Positions 16,891 through 28,779 are shown, counted from the stretch's first letter. The stretch: DNA of 64,000 bases from Rhodovarius crocodyli (GCF_004005855.1 NZ_SACL01000006.1:62001-126000), one strand, 5' to 3'. Made by a program: numbers and translations. The notes: a model not told the origin generated them from the letters alone.

Positions 16891-17107
16891 CGGGGGCTTT
16901 GCCCCCGGCCCCCAGCAAGGGGCCCTGCCCCTTGCATCCCCGCCAGGACCGTAGCGGCCCCGGACCCCAGGAAATTGGCACAAATAACTGATAATACTGA
17001 TTTTTTATAATAGAATGGCGCCCCAACTACCCAGCTGAGGCGCCAAACTCTCATCAGGTCCAGGAGATATTATCTCCTGGCGGGGTCGCCAGGGGCAGCG
17101 CCCCTGG
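16891..17107. repeat. GC-rich palindromic repeat element with AT-rich core, copy 1
   Basis: Fills most of the 359-base gap before the TRAP receptor gene. In order it has CGGGGGC-ttt-GCCCCCG (16891-16907), CAAGGGGC/GCCCCTTG (16916-16934), CCGCCAGGACCGTAGCGGCC, an AT-rich core (16974-17015), GGCGCCAAACTCTCATCAGG, the hairpin CAGGAGATA/TATCTCCTG (17061-17079) and CCAGGGGC/GCCCCTGG (17089-17107). The same words recur in reverse orientation at 48865-49063. Bases 17108-17246 hold another GC palindrome and the leader of the next gene. Confidence 0.7.
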
Positions 17108-17246
17108 CTGGGGCCTGGGGCAACGCCCCAGCCTGTCCCCCTCTTGCCGCAGCGCGCAATTCATTTCATGTAGCCGCCACACCACGGAAGATCATGCCGC
17201 ACGACATGGCTTTCGCGTAACTTTAGATAAGCCGGAGGAAACGGTC

Positions 17247-18341
17247 ATGAACCGACGTCACCTGCTGGGACAGGCCGCGACCGCGAGTGCGGCCTCTGCC
17301 GCCCTTGCCGCCCCTGCCTTTGCGCAGACCAACCAGCCGACGCTGCGCTGGCGCCTGACCTCCAGCTATCCGAAGTCGCTCGACACCCTGTATGGCGGCG
17401 GCGAGGTGTTCTCCCGCATCGTGTCCGAGCTGACGGACGACCGCTTCAAGATCCAGGTCTTTTCGGCCGGTGAGCTGGTGCCGGGCCTGCAGGCGCTGGA
17501 TGCCGTGCAGTCGGGGTCGGTGGAGTGCACCCACACCGCCTCCTTTTTCTATACCGGCAAGAACGACGCCTTCGCGCTCGGCACCGGCATGCCCTTCGGC
17601 ATGAACACCCGCCAGCACCACGCCTGGATGTATGAGGGCGGCGGGATCGACCTGATGAACGAGCTGTACAACAAGTTCAACGTGCACGGCCTGCCACTGG
17701 GCCAGACCGGCGCGCAGATGGGCGGCTGGTTCCGGCGTGAGTTGCGCGGCCTGGAGGACGTGAACGGCCTGAAGATGCGCATCGCGGGGCTCGCGGGCCA
17801 GGTGATGCAGCGCCTGGGCGGCGTGCCGCAGCAGCTGGCGGGCGGCGACCTGTATCCGGCGCTGGAACGCGGCACCATCGACGCCGTGGAATGGGCCGGC
17901 CCCTATGACGATGAGCGCCTCGGCTTCCATCGCGTGGCGCCCTACTATTACTACCCGGCCTGGTGGGAAGGCACGGCGATGACCCACCTGTTCGTCAACA
18001 AGGACAAGTGGAACGAGCTGCCCAAGAGCTATCAGGCCGCCATCCGCACCGCCGCCAGCGAGGCGACGCAGTGGATGGTCGCGCGTTATGACACCCGCAA
18101 CCCGGCCGCCCTGCGGCGCCTGGTCGCGGCCGGCACCCAGCTGCGGCCCTTCCCGCGCCCCATCACCGAGGCCTGCTATCGCGAGGCGATGGCGCTGGAA
18201 GGCGAGCTCGCGGCCCGCAACCCGGATTTCAAGAAGATCCATGACCAGTGGGCGCCCATGCGCGACGACATGCGCCAGTGGTTCCGTGTGGCGGAGCTGG
18301 GCTTCGACAACCTGGTGAGCTCCCTGGGGCAGCGGCGCTAG
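17247..18341 (+). CDS. TRAP transporter substrate-binding protein (DctP family)
   Basis: Periplasmic receptor of 364 aa. A Tat-like signal peptide (MNRRHLLGQAATASAASAAL) ends with AAPAFA near residue 26. The mature part starts LRWRLTSSYPKSLDT. DctP marks include the RMRIAGLAG-type region (GLKMRIAGLAGQVMQRLGG) with the substrate-anchoring arginine, followed by GTIDAVEWAGPYDD. The wording resembles TakP-type 2-oxoacid receptors. GGAGG lies 8 bases before the ATG. The DctQ and DctM membrane genes are not adjacent. A clear terminator follows. Confidence 0.92.
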   Translation: MNRRHLLGQAATASAASAALAAPAFAQTNQPTLRWRLTSSYPKSLDTLYGGGEVFSRIVSELTDDRFKIQVFSAGELVPGLQALDAVQSGSVECTHTASFFYTGKNDAFALGTGMPFGMNTRQHHAWMYEGGGIDLMNELYNKFNVHGLPLGQTGAQMGGWFRRELRGLEDVNGLKMRIAGLAGQVMQRLGGVPQQLAGGDLYPALERGTIDAVEWAGPYDDERLGFHRVAPYYYYPAWWEGTAMTHLFVNKDKWNELPKSYQAAIRTAASEATQWMVARYDTRNPAALRRLVAAGTQLRPFPRPITEACYREAMALEGELAARNPDFKKIHDQWAPMRDDMRQWFRVAELGFDNLVSSLGQRR

Positions 18342-18369
18342 GTCGCTTCTCTCCTAGGGCTGCACATAG

Positions 18370-20766
<2,397 letters not shown>

Positions 20767-20776
20767 GTTTCAACTA

Positions 20777-20806
20777 GGGTGAGGCTGCTCGAAGTCAGCC
20801 TCACCC
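20777..20806 (+). terminator. Hairpin downstream of icd
   Basis: Perfect 11-bp stem GGGTGAGGCTG/CAGCCTCACCC around an 8-base loop, 10 bases after the icd stop. There is no T-run, so it may stabilise the 3' end rather than terminate by itself. It marks the last native-GC sequence before the AT-rich island. Confidence 0.6.
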
Positions 20807-20858
20807 CTCAGCACTAATCCTCACGAGTATCCAACATCACAACCACTCAAACGGCTGA

Positions 20859-21842
20859 TTATTCTGTTGGGGTTGGAAGAATTTCAACAACAATCATACG
20901 AATCATTTCACCAGCCTGATCCCGCACAAAAAATGCCTTCAAATAGACCAAATCTCGTTTCATGTTATCTATTAATTCTTTCTTTACAGATGACAATATG
21001 TATCGCGGAATATTGAATGTCGCAACTTTATTTTCATTCGTTTCGCTACGTATTTTTATTTTTCCCCAGCCCGTAACTTTATTAAATTGTTCAATATCAC
21101 CCAATATATCCGTTATGTCTTCATCAACTATAGCAACCTCTATATCTTCAGCCATGTCTTTATTTAGATAAAATACTATCTGCTGGCCATCTCGATTCGT
21201 GGATCGCACTTCCATTGTTTCGGCGCTAGTTCTCAATATCGTTGCCATCTCGCTCATTAAGGGGGCGGACATAGCAACCAGTTTCGGACCAGAACCTGCG
21301 TCCAATTTGATCATTTTATCTTTTAATACAGATAGTCGGCGCTCACGGGAGATTTCCGCGACTCTTCGCCTCACTAAATCAGACGAACCTTGCGGAACTT
21401 CAGATAAAGTCGTTTTCTTCTCAATCATGTCTTGAGCGAGTTGATCTAATTGTGTAAAATCCGAGCTTCCTTCGCCCTCACTATCATCAATGACACCAAT
21501 AGAGTCATCTCCGATTTTCTTAAGTAGCTTCTCCGCTACATACGCAATCAGGTCAGATAAATTCGAATCAAAGTGCGGAGATTTTTTCTTATCTTCTTTT
21601 TGAGGTTCATCTGGGATATCTTCCACATTAAGATTGAATGAACCCTCTGCTTGAGCAACAAGATTTATCTGTGTGTTTTTTCCTGGCGTAATCTTTTGCG
21701 GAATATTTCCAGATCTTCTGAAGCTGGATAGCTTCACCAACAAGCGAGCTGCCGCGTACTGAAAACGTGAGCTCTCGTAAAAATTTAACCGGTGCGAATC
21801 CGCTAACGCGCCTTCGAAGTGAAATACTATGGTTTCCTTCAT
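20859..21842 (-). CDS. Hypothetical protein of the AT-rich island (327 aa)
   Basis: I cannot assign a function. The protein is soluble, with no signal or membrane segment. The N-terminus has FHFEGALADSHRLNFYESS and YAAARLLVKL, then a GSFN motif near residue 69. This is reminiscent of a widespread DUF (I think DUF7946, unverified) whose N-terminus carries 'GxxAxxHxL' and 'GSF'. A charged low-complexity linker (PQKEDKKKSPH) follows, then a helical region, then a beta-rich C-terminal part (MEVRSTNRDGQQIVFYLNK to VVEILPTPTE). Codons are far more AT-rich than in all neighbours. It is divergent from the two-helix membrane protein gene, 121 bases away. Horizontal acquisition is very likely. Confidence 0.75.
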   Translation of the reverse strand: MKETIVFHFEGALADSHRLNFYESSRFQYAAARLLVKLSSFRRSGNIPQKITPGKNTQINLVAQAEGSFNLNVEDIPDEPQKEDKKKSPHFDSNLSDLIAYVAEKLLKKIGDDSIGVIDDSEGEGSSDFTQLDQLAQDMIEKKTTLSEVPQGSSDLVRRRVAEISRERRLSVLKDKMIKLDAGSGPKLVAMSAPLMSEMATILRTSAETMEVRSTNRDGQQIVFYLNKDMAEDIEVAIVDEDITDILGDIEQFNKVTGWGKIKIRSETNENKVATFNIPRYILSSVKKELIDNMKRDLVYLKAFFVRDQAGEMIRMIVVEILPTPTE

Positions 21843-21963
21843 GTTTCCTCGAGCCCTCAGGTGCCGCGCGGCGGTAGTTCAACCATACCATTCGCGCATC
21901 GATTCTCGTGAAGATACATGAACAGTAGCATGCGCTAACGCAAGTTGCGCAAGGAGCATATGC

Positions 21964-22560
21964 ATGGAGTCGATAAGTGTTGGCGCAGTAGGTGCCGCAG
22001 TCATTGCAGGCATATTTTCTTTGGTTGGCTTAATAATAACCAAAGAACAAAAAGTTTCTGATTTTCGACAGGCCTGGATCGACGAACTTAGAAAATGTTT
22101 TATTTTTTATATATCAAATATAAATTCTATTTCAGACATTATTAGATCAAGTCCAGGAAAACTAGACATAGAGAAATTGAATTCGAAATACGTGTCTCTA
22201 AATGAGGCTAATGTAGGAATAAAATTAAGAATAAATCCGACGGAAGAATTGTCGAAAAAACTACTCGATATTATGAATAAATTTGAACATCTAGCCAGTA
22301 AAAACGCGCTATTGACCCCGGAAAACATCAGAAAATTAGAATTGGAGTTCTTTAAATGCTCACAAGAAATATTAAAATTTGAGTGGAAAAGAGTAAAAAA
22401 GGGTGAGTTAGCATTTATTATGACGAAATATATTGCAGGAATAAGCGTCATAATTGCCGTATTTTTGCTTGTTTGGTCCGCTCTCAGCAATAAAGCGATG
22501 GACTCCACACAAAATTCTCCAAACCCAATTCTGCCGATTTATCTAATTTCAAATCCTTAG
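21964..22560 (+). CDS. Two-helix membrane protein of unknown function (198 aa)
   Basis: Unrecognised protein with one membrane segment at about residues 8-27 (VGAAVIAGIFSLVGLIITKE) and another near 152-173 (YIAGISVIIAVFLLVWSAL). The roughly 120 residues between them are charged and helical, including the motif VSDFRQAWIDELRKC right after helix 1. Similar 'FRQxWIxxLR' words occur in many small bacterial membrane proteins of unknown function, from memory. Local GC is extremely low (about 18% at 22081-22140). It is divergent from the 327-aa gene and convergent with guaA, with only 15 bases between stops. It could be the membrane partner or effector of its neighbour; this is inference. Confidence 0.75.
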   Translation: MESISVGAVGAAVIAGIFSLVGLIITKEQKVSDFRQAWIDELRKCFIFYISNINSISDIIRSSPGKLDIEKLNSKYVSLNEANVGIKLRINPTEELSKKLLDIMNKFEHLASKNALLTPENIRKLELEFFKCSQEILKFEWKRVKKGELAFIMTKYIAGISVIIAVFLLVWSALSNKAMDSTQNSPNPILPIYLISNP

Positions 22561-22575
22561 TTCTGGTGTGGGCCG

Positions 22576-24144
22576 TCACTCCCACTCAATCGTCCCCGGC
22601 GGCTTGCTCGTAATATCGTAAGTCACCCGGTTAATCCCCCGCACCTCGTTCACGATCCTGGCCGACACCCGCGTCAGGAACTCCATCGTGAACGGGTACA
22701 CATCCGCCGTCATGCCATCCGTGCTCGTCACCGCCCGCAGCGCGCAGGCCTGGTCATAGGTTCGGCCATCGCCCATCACCCCCACCGTGCGCACCGGCAG
22801 CAGCACGGCGAATGCCTGCCAGATCGCGTCATACAGCCCGGCCGCGCGGATCTCCTCCAGATAAACCGTGTCCACCTTCCGCAGCAGGTCCGCCTTCTCC
22901 CGCGTGATGTCGCCCGGGATGCGGATGGCCAGCCCCGGCCCCGGGAAGGGGTGGCGGCCCACGATCTCCTCCGGAATGCCTAGCTCACGCCCCAGCACCC
23001 GCACCTCATCCTTGAACAGGTCGCGCAGCGGCTCCACCAGCTTCATGCGCATGCCCTCGGGCAGGCCGCCGACATTGTGGTGGCTCTTGATGGTCACGCT
23101 GGGCCCGCCGGTGGCGGAAACGCTCTCGATCACGTCGGGGTACAGCGTGCCCTGCGCCAGGAAGTCGGCGCCGCCGATCTTGGCCTGCTCTTCCTCGAAC
23201 ACCTCGATGAACAGGCGCCCGATGATCTTGCGCTTCTGCTCGGGGTCCGTGACGCCGGCCAGCTGTCCCAGGAACAGCTCGGACGCGTCCTTGTGGATCA
23301 GCTTGATGTTGAAGCGGTCGCGGAAGGTGGCGACCACCTGGTCGCTCTCATTCGCGCGCATCAGCCCGTGGTCGACATAGATGCAGGTCAGCTGGTCGCC
23401 GATCGCCTCATGGATCAGCACCGCCGCCACCGAGGAATCGACACCACCCGACAGCCCGCACACCACGCGGCCCTTGCCCACCTGGGCGCGGATGCGCTCG
23501 ATGGCCTCGGCCCGATAGGCGCCCATGGTCCAGTCGCCCTGGCAGCCGCAGACGAGGTGGGTGAAGTTCTTCAGCAGCGCCGCGCCATGCGGCGTGTGCA
23601 CCACCTCCGGGTGGAACATGGTGCCGTAGTACCGGCGCTCGTCATTGGCGATCAGCGCGAAGGGCGCGCCCTCGCTCTGCGCCACCACGCGGAAGCCCGG
23701 CGGCAGCACCGTGATGCGGTCGCCATGGGACATCCAGACGGTTTCCTTGGCACCCTTCGCCCAGACTCCCTGGGTGATGATGCACTCGCCCGTCACCTCG
23801 ACCACGGCGCGGCCGAATTCGCGGGCGTGCCCGCCCTCGACCGTGCCGCCCAGCTGATGCGCCAGGGTCTGCTGGCCGTAGCAGATGCCCAGGATCGGCA
23901 GGCCCATCTCGAACACGCATTCAGGGGCGCGGGGGCTCTCGCCCTCCGTCACGCTGGCCGGCCCGCCGGAGAAGATGATGCCCCGCGGCGCGAAGGCGCG
24001 GATGCGATCCTCAGGGGCGTTGTTGAAGGGCCAGACCTCGCAATAGACCCCGGCCTCCCGCAGGCGGCGCGCGATGAGCTGCGTCACCTGGCTGCCGAAA
24101 TCGAGGATCAGGATGCGGTCGTGATGCTGGGCGTCGGGGTTCAT
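22576..24144 (-). CDS. guaA: GMP synthase (glutamine-hydrolysing)
   Basis: Makes GMP from XMP, ATP and glutamine, the last step of guanine nucleotide synthesis. The 522-aa protein has a class I glutamine amidotransferase domain ([18 protein letters not shown]; nucleophile Cys in [10 protein letters not shown]; His in FHPEVVHT). The ATP-pyrophosphatase domain follows with [17 protein letters not shown], and the C-terminal dimerisation domain ends [13 protein letters not shown]. Start chosen at ATG 24144 with GGAAGG just upstream; a GTG at 24159 is less likely. It has no guaB partner here. Confidence 0.97.
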   Translation of the reverse strand: MNPDAQHHDRILILDFGSQVTQLIARRLREAGVYCEVWPFNNAPEDRIRAFAPRGIIFSGGPASVTEGESPRAPECVFEMGLPILGICYGQQTLAHQLGGTVEGGHAREFGRAVVEVTGECIITQGVWAKGAKETVWMSHGDRITVLPPGFRVVAQSEGAPFALIANDERRYYGTMFHPEVVHTPHGAALLKNFTHLVCGCQGDWTMGAYRAEAIERIRAQVGKGRVVCGLSGGVDSSVAAVLIHEAIGDQLTCIYVDHGLMRANESDQVVATFRDRFNIKLIHKDASELFLGQLAGVTDPEQKRKIIGRLFIEVFEEEQAKIGGADFLAQGTLYPDVIESVSATGGPSVTIKSHHNVGGLPEGMRMKLVEPLRDLFKDEVRVLGRELGIPEEIVGRHPFPGPGLAIRIPGDITREKADLLRKVDTVYLEEIRAAGLYDAIWQAFAVLLPVRTVGVMGDGRTYDQACALRAVTSTDGMTADVYPFTMEFLTRVSARIVNEVRGINRVTYDITSKPPGTIEWE

Positions 24145-24200
24145 GGCGCCTTCCAGCACAGGCGCCGCCGCTGTTCAAGCCGAGTCGTGGGATGGCAGCG

Positions 24201-25148
24201 CTACGCGCCCCGCATCGCCGCCTCGACCTGCAGGGCGGCACTCAGCGCCGCGCGGGCGATGGCGCCGTTTGCCTCGGGCGTCTGGGCCTTGATGATGGCG
24301 GCCATGAAGGCGTTCTGCTCGGCCTCCAGGCTGTCATGCTCGGTCCAGGTCGCGGCGTCGCGGCCCCAGCGGGGCATGTTCTCGGCCGCTTCCGCGCCGC
24401 CGGGGCGCAGGGCGCGCAGCTCGCGGGCCAGGAAATCCACCCGCACCTCCCCGGCATCGCCCAGCAGGGTCAGGCGGCGCTCCATGGCCACCGCCACCCG
24501 GCTGGCGGTTATCTGCGCCTGGGTGCCGTCCGCGAACAGCAACTGCGCCACGGAATAGTCGGGAAGCTGGCTCATCACGGGCCGGCCCACCGCCCGCACC
24601 TCGGCCAGCGGCGAGGGCACCAGCGAGAGGACGAGATCCAGGTCATGGATCATCAGGTCCAGCACGACCGAGACATCCAGGCTGCGCGGCCGGAAGGGCG
24701 CGACGCGGGTCGCGGTCAGGCTGCGCGCCGAAAAGCCCGCCAATTCGCGCCGCAGCGTCATGATGGCGGCCGAATACCGCTCGATATGCCCGACCTGCAG
24801 GGTCAGGTTCCGGGCGGCCGCGGCCTCGATCAGGGCGTCGGCCTGCTCCAGCGTGGCCGCGATCGGCTTTTCCATGAACAGGTGCCGCCCGGCGGCCAGC
24901 ACCTGCATGCCCAGGTCGAAATGAAAGGCCGTGGGGGCGGCCACCACCACCGCGTCGCTGGCGGCCAGCAGCCCGGCCACATCCAGGGCGGGTGCGCCGG
25001 TCTCGGCCGCGATCTGCCCCGCGCGCTCGGCCGAGGCATCCGCGATGCCCGAAAGCACCCCCGCCTTGGCCAGTTTCAGCGCGTGAAAGCGCCCGAAATG
25101 GCCGGCACCGATGACGCCGATCTTCAAGACATGTATCCCGTCTTGCAT
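24201..25148 (-). CDS. Gfo/Idh/MocA family oxidoreductase
   Basis: NAD(P)-dependent oxidoreductase of 315 aa. The Rossmann motif GVIGAGHFGRFHALKL is near residues 10-25. The EKPIA motif (LFMEKPIAATLEQADALIEA) carries the conserved lysine, and the substrate-binding C-terminal sheet includes SVVLDLMIHDLDLVLSL. Start chosen at ATG 25148; an upstream TTG is possible. Proteins of this type act on sugars, inositols or nucleotide sugars, and nothing here fixes the substrate. It is on the same strand as guaA with a 56-base gap and is divergent from secDF. Confidence 0.88.
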   Translation of the reverse strand: MQDGIHVLKIGVIGAGHFGRFHALKLAKAGVLSGIADASAERAGQIAAETGAPALDVAGLLAASDAVVVAAPTAFHFDLGMQVLAAGRHLFMEKPIAATLEQADALIEAAAARNLTLQVGHIERYSAAIMTLRRELAGFSARSLTATRVAPFRPRSLDVSVVLDLMIHDLDLVLSLVPSPLAEVRAVGRPVMSQLPDYSVAQLLFADGTQAQITASRVAVAMERRLTLLGDAGEVRVDFLARELRALRPGGAEAAENMPRWGRDAATWTEHDSLEAEQNAFMAAIIKAQTPEANGAIARAALSAALQVEAAMRGA

Positions 25149-25258
25149 AGCAGGGCCTCGCAACGCATGTTCCGCGCGGCTTTGGGCACCCGCGAGGGCC
25201 GCCCGTCAACCCCGGGGCAGGCCCCGGCAGTTCGGCAAGGTAAGGATAAGCGTCGCCT

Positions 25259-27847
25259 ATGATGTATTTTTCGCGTTGGAAGACCGCTGGAATCCTTGCC
25301 GTCTGTCTGTTCGGCATCCTGGTCTGCCTGCCGAATCTGCTGCCGCGCTCCGCTTTTCCCTCCTGGTTCCCGACGCGCCAGGTGAATCTGGGCCTCGACC
25401 TGCGGGGCGGCTCCTACCTGCTGCTGGAGGTCGATACCTCCGCCCTGCTGCGGGAGCGGCTGGAGAATATCGTCGAGGGCGCGCGCCGGGGCATGACCCA
25501 GGCGAACCCGCGCATCGGCTACACCAACCTGCGCGCCGAAGCCGCGGAGCGCCGCGTCAGCTTCCGCCTGACCAATGCCGCCCAGCGTGATGCCGCCCTG
25601 CGCGTGGTGCGCGACCTGGGGCTGGAGGTGAGCCTCGGCGCCGGACAGACCGGCACCGACCTGGATGTGCAGGGCAATGCCGACGGCCTGATCACCGCCA
25701 CCGTCACCGAGCCCGGCCTGCGCGCCCGCGCGAGCAACGCGGTCGAGCAGTCCATCGAGATCGTCCGCCGCCGCATCGACGAGACGGGCGTGGCCGACGC
25801 GCTGATCGCCCGCCAGGGCGCCAACCGCATCCTGGTGCAGTTGCCCGGCCTTGAGGACCCCAACCGCATCAAGCAGTTGCTGGGCCGCACCGCCCGCATG
25901 ACCTTCCACCTGCTGGACGACACCGCCAACGTCACGGCCCCCACCCCGCCGCCGGGCGTGATGTTCCTGAACGGCGAGCAGGAGGGGCAGCGCTACGCCG
26001 TCCGCCGCCGGGTCGAGGTGGACGGCGCCAACCTGTCCGACGCGCGCGCGGGCCAGGATGGCCGCACCAATGAATGGGTGGTCAATTTCAGCTTCGATTC
26101 CGTGGGCACCCGCCGCTTCGCGGACGTGACGCGCCAGAACACCGGCCGCCCCTTCGCCATCGTGCTGGACGACAAGGTGATCACCGCCCCGGTGATCCGC
26201 GAGCCCATCACGGGCGGCCGCGGCCAGATCAGCGGCAGCTTCAACGCGCGCTCCGCCAATGACCTGGCGGTCCTGCTGCGCGCCGGCGCCCTGCCCGCGC
26301 CGCTGACCGTCATCGAGGAACGGACCGTCGGGCCCGAGCTGGGTGCGGACGCCATCCGCGCCGGCATCATCAGCCTGGCCGTCGGTACCGTCTTCGTCTT
26401 CCTCTACATGGGCCTGGCTTATGGCCTGTTCGGCTGGTTCGCCAACATCGCGCTGCTGATCAACATCATCCTGGTGATGTCCTCGCTGTCGCTGCTGGAA
26501 GCCACGCTGACCCTGCCCGGCATCGCGGGCATGGTGCTCACGCTCGGCACCGCGCTCGACGCCAACATCCTGATCAATGAGCGCATCAGGGAAGAAGTCC
26601 AGAACGGACGCAGCCCCTTGAATGCCATGGAGGCAGGCTACGCGCGCGCCTCCGGCACCATCCTGGACTCCAACCTCACCAACCTGATCGCCATGGGCTG
26701 CCTCTATGCCTTCGGCTCGGGCCCGGTGAAGGGCTTCGCGGTCACGGTGGCCATCGGCACCATCATCCAGATGTGGACGGCCACGGTGCTGACCCGCCTG
26801 CTGATGATGTGGTGGTACCGCGCGACCCGCCCGAAGGAACTGCCGGTGCTGCACCGCCCGGGCCTGTCCATCCTGCAGCTGCTGGCCCGCCCGCTGTTCC
26901 GCATCTTCCCGGACGGCACGCGCATCCGCTTCATGAAAGGCGCCCGCGCGGGCCTGATCATCTCCGCGATCCTGTCCTCCGCCTCCCTCGCCGGCGCGCT
27001 GTATCCGGGGCTCGAGAAGGGCATCGACTTCAAGGGCGGCATCGTGATGGAGGTCCGCACCGAGGGCCCGGCCGATCTGGGCCAGCTGCGCAATGCCGCC
27101 AGCGCGCTCAACCTGGGCGATGTGGGGGTGCAGCAGTTCGGCGACGCCTCCACCGTCATGCTGCGCATGCCCGCGCCCGAGGATGAGGCGCGCGTGCAGC
27201 AGGTGGTGAACCAGGTGCGCACGGCGCTGGAGGCGGCCTCTCCCGGCCTGCGCATCATGCGGGTGGAGGCGGTGGGCAACCGCGTTTCCGATGAGCTGTT
27301 CATCGGCGGCATGATCGCCCTCGGCCTGTCGCTGCTGGCGATGCTGCTCTACATCTGGTTCCGCTTCGAATGGCAGTTCGCCATCGCCGCCATCGCCACC
27401 CTGGTGCTGGACACCACCAAGACCATCGGCTTCATGGTTCTGTTCCAGGTGGAGTTCAACCTGACCACCATCGCGGCCATCCTCACCGTCATCGGCTTCT
27501 CGGCCAACGACAAGGTGGTGGTGTTCGACCGGATGCGAGAGAACCTGCGCAAGTTCAAGCAGATGCCGCTTGAGGAACTGGTCGATCTCTCGATCAACGA
27601 GACGATGAACCGCTCGCTCGGCACCTCCATGACGCTGCTGCTCTCGGCCCTGCCGCTGGCGCTGTTCGGCGGTGACGCGCTGGCGGGCTTCGCCTGGGTG
27701 ATGGTGTTCGGCATCGTCGTCTCGGCCAGCTCCTCGGTGTTCATCGCGGCGCCGATCGTGCTCTACAGCGGCCGTAACCGGCTGCGCCGGCCCGAGAGGG
27801 CCGATGCCAAGGCGGGGGCATCCACGCCCCCCGCCACACCGGCGTGA
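25259..27847 (+). CDS. secDF: Fused protein translocase subunit SecDF
   Basis: SecD and SecF assist the SecYEG channel, using proton flow to pull proteins out of the membrane. Here they are one 862-aa chain. The SecD part (about 1-510) has helix 1, LGLDLRGGSYLLLEV, the large periplasmic P1 domain, and the membrane helices with VLTLGTALDANILINERIRE. The SecF part (about 560-850) has PGLEKGIDFKGGIVMEV and TVIGFSANDKVVVFDRMREN. Both conserved Asp/Asn helix-4 motifs are present. The usual yajC neighbour is absent. The stop overlaps the GTG start of a Bug receptor gene (GTGA). Confidence 0.96.
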   Translation: MMYFSRWKTAGILAVCLFGILVCLPNLLPRSAFPSWFPTRQVNLGLDLRGGSYLLLEVDTSALLRERLENIVEGARRGMTQANPRIGYTNLRAEAAERRVSFRLTNAAQRDAALRVVRDLGLEVSLGAGQTGTDLDVQGNADGLITATVTEPGLRARASNAVEQSIEIVRRRIDETGVADALIARQGANRILVQLPGLEDPNRIKQLLGRTARMTFHLLDDTANVTAPTPPPGVMFLNGEQEGQRYAVRRRVEVDGANLSDARAGQDGRTNEWVVNFSFDSVGTRRFADVTRQNTGRPFAIVLDDKVITAPVIREPITGGRGQISGSFNARSANDLAVLLRAGALPAPLTVIEERTVGPELGADAIRAGIISLAVGTVFVFLYMGLAYGLFGWFANIALLINIILVMSSLSLLEATLTLPGIAGMVLTLGTALDANILINERIREEVQNGRSPLNAMEAGYARASGTILDSNLTNLIAMGCLYAFGSGPVKGFAVTVAIGTIIQMWTATVLTRLLMMWWYRATRPKELPVLHRPGLSILQLLARPLFRIFPDGTRIRFMKGARAGLIISAILSSASLAGALYPGLEKGIDFKGGIVMEVRTEGPADLGQLRNAASALNLGDVGVQQFGDASTVMLRMPAPEDEARVQQVVNQVRTALEAASPGLRIMRVEAVGNRVSDELFIGGMIALGLSLLAMLLYIWFRFEWQFAIAAIATLVLDTTKTIGFMVLFQVEFNLTTIAAILTVIGFSANDKVVVFDRMRENLRKFKQMPLEELVDLSINETMNRSLGTSMTLLLSALPLALFGGDALAGFAWVMVFGIVVSASSSVFIAAPIVLYSGRNRLRRPERADAKAGASTPPATPA

Positions 27848-28779
27848 TCGCCCGCCGCGCCCTGCTCGCCTCGGCGCCCGCCCTGCTGGCGGCGCCCCCG
27901 GTGCGCGCGGGGATCGCGGCGACACTGCTCGTCGGTGCCTCCGCGGGCAGCGGCGTAGACCAATGGGCGCGCGGGCTGGCACCCTTTCTGGAACGCCATT
28001 GGGCCCATGCCGCCGTCACGGTGGTGAACCGGCCGGGTCAAGGCGGGCTGGCCATGGCCCGCACCCTGGCCGGCGCCGCCGCGGATGGCCGCACACTGGG
28101 CGTGGTCAGCACCCCTTCCCTGCTCGCCCGCGCGGTCGAGAAGGGCCAGGAGCGGCTGCTGGAATCCCTGTTCTTCGTGGCCTCCGTGGCGGATGAGCCG
28201 ATCGTGCTGGTCGCCCCCGCCGGTGCCCAGCCCAGCCTCGCCGCGATCTCACGCATGGCGCCCGGCGCGCTGATGGCCATGCCGCCGGCCGGCAGCGCGC
28301 CTCAGCTGCTCGGGCTTCGGCTGGCGGCGCAGCTCGGCCTCTCGCCTTTCCCCTTCGCCAATTCGGGCGCCGTGCGCCAGGCGGTGCTGCAGGGCCATGT
28401 GCCGGTGGCCATCCTGGCCGCGCCGGAGGCACTACCGCTGGTGCGGGAGGGCCGAATCGTTGCGCTTGCGGTCGGGGGCGAGTCGCGAACCGACCTGTTG
28501 CCGGACACACCCACGCTCAAAGAGCAGGGCGTGGCGCTTTCATCCGCAAGTTGTAAGGGCTTTGCCATTCCGAGCGGCACGCCTGCCGAACTCGTGTCTT
28601 CCATTTCCGACGGGCTGTCGCGCATGATTGCGGACCCGGAATTCCTGGCTTTTCTTGAAAGCTCAGCACTTCGTCCGCTTTTTCAAGGGCCTGACAAGTG
28701 GCCGACCCAAGTTCGCGGCACGCTTGAGCAATTAGCTCTGCGTTGGCGTCAAGACCCATGGGCGCAAACTGCAGGCTAA
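27844..28779 (+). CDS. Bug/TctC family substrate-binding protein
   Basis: Periplasmic receptor of 311 aa with GTG start overlapping the secDF stop by 4 bases. The signal peptide (ARRALLASAPALLAAPPVRA) is followed by ATLLVGASAGSGVDQWARGL, matching the Bug 'vGfppGGgtD' start, and VVNRPGQGGLAMARTLA. The C-terminal third (from about 28480) is visibly less GC-rich than the rest. No Tct membrane genes are nearby. Divergent family member; ligand unknown. Confidence 0.82.
   Translation: MIARRALLASAPALLAAPPVRAGIAATLLVGASAGSGVDQWARGLAPFLERHWAHAAVTVVNRPGQGGLAMARTLAGAAADGRTLGVVSTPSLLARAVEKGQERLLESLFFVASVADEPIVLVAPAGAQPSLAAISRMAPGALMAMPPAGSAPQLLGLRLAAQLGLSPFPFANSGAVRQAVLQGHVPVAILAAPEALPLVREGRIVALAVGGESRTDLLPDTPTLKEQGVALSSASCKGFAIPSGTPAELVSSISDGLSRMIADPEFLAFLESSALRPLFQGPDKWPTQVRGTLEQLALRWRQDPWAQTAG

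Noticed and set aside
16891-17107. Repeat element read as an insertion sequence
   Set aside because: No transposase frame inside and no clear target duplication; the open frames through it are translations of the palindromes.
22107-22508. 133-codon minus-strand frame opposite the two-helix membrane protein
   Set aside because: The plus-strand frame has a start near the divergent promoter region, charged/hydrophobic organisation and a conserved-looking motif; the antisense frame lacks these.
25124-27982. 952-codon minus-strand open frame opposite secDF
   Set aside because: Gly/Gln/His-rich translation and complete overlap with an unmistakable SecDF gene.
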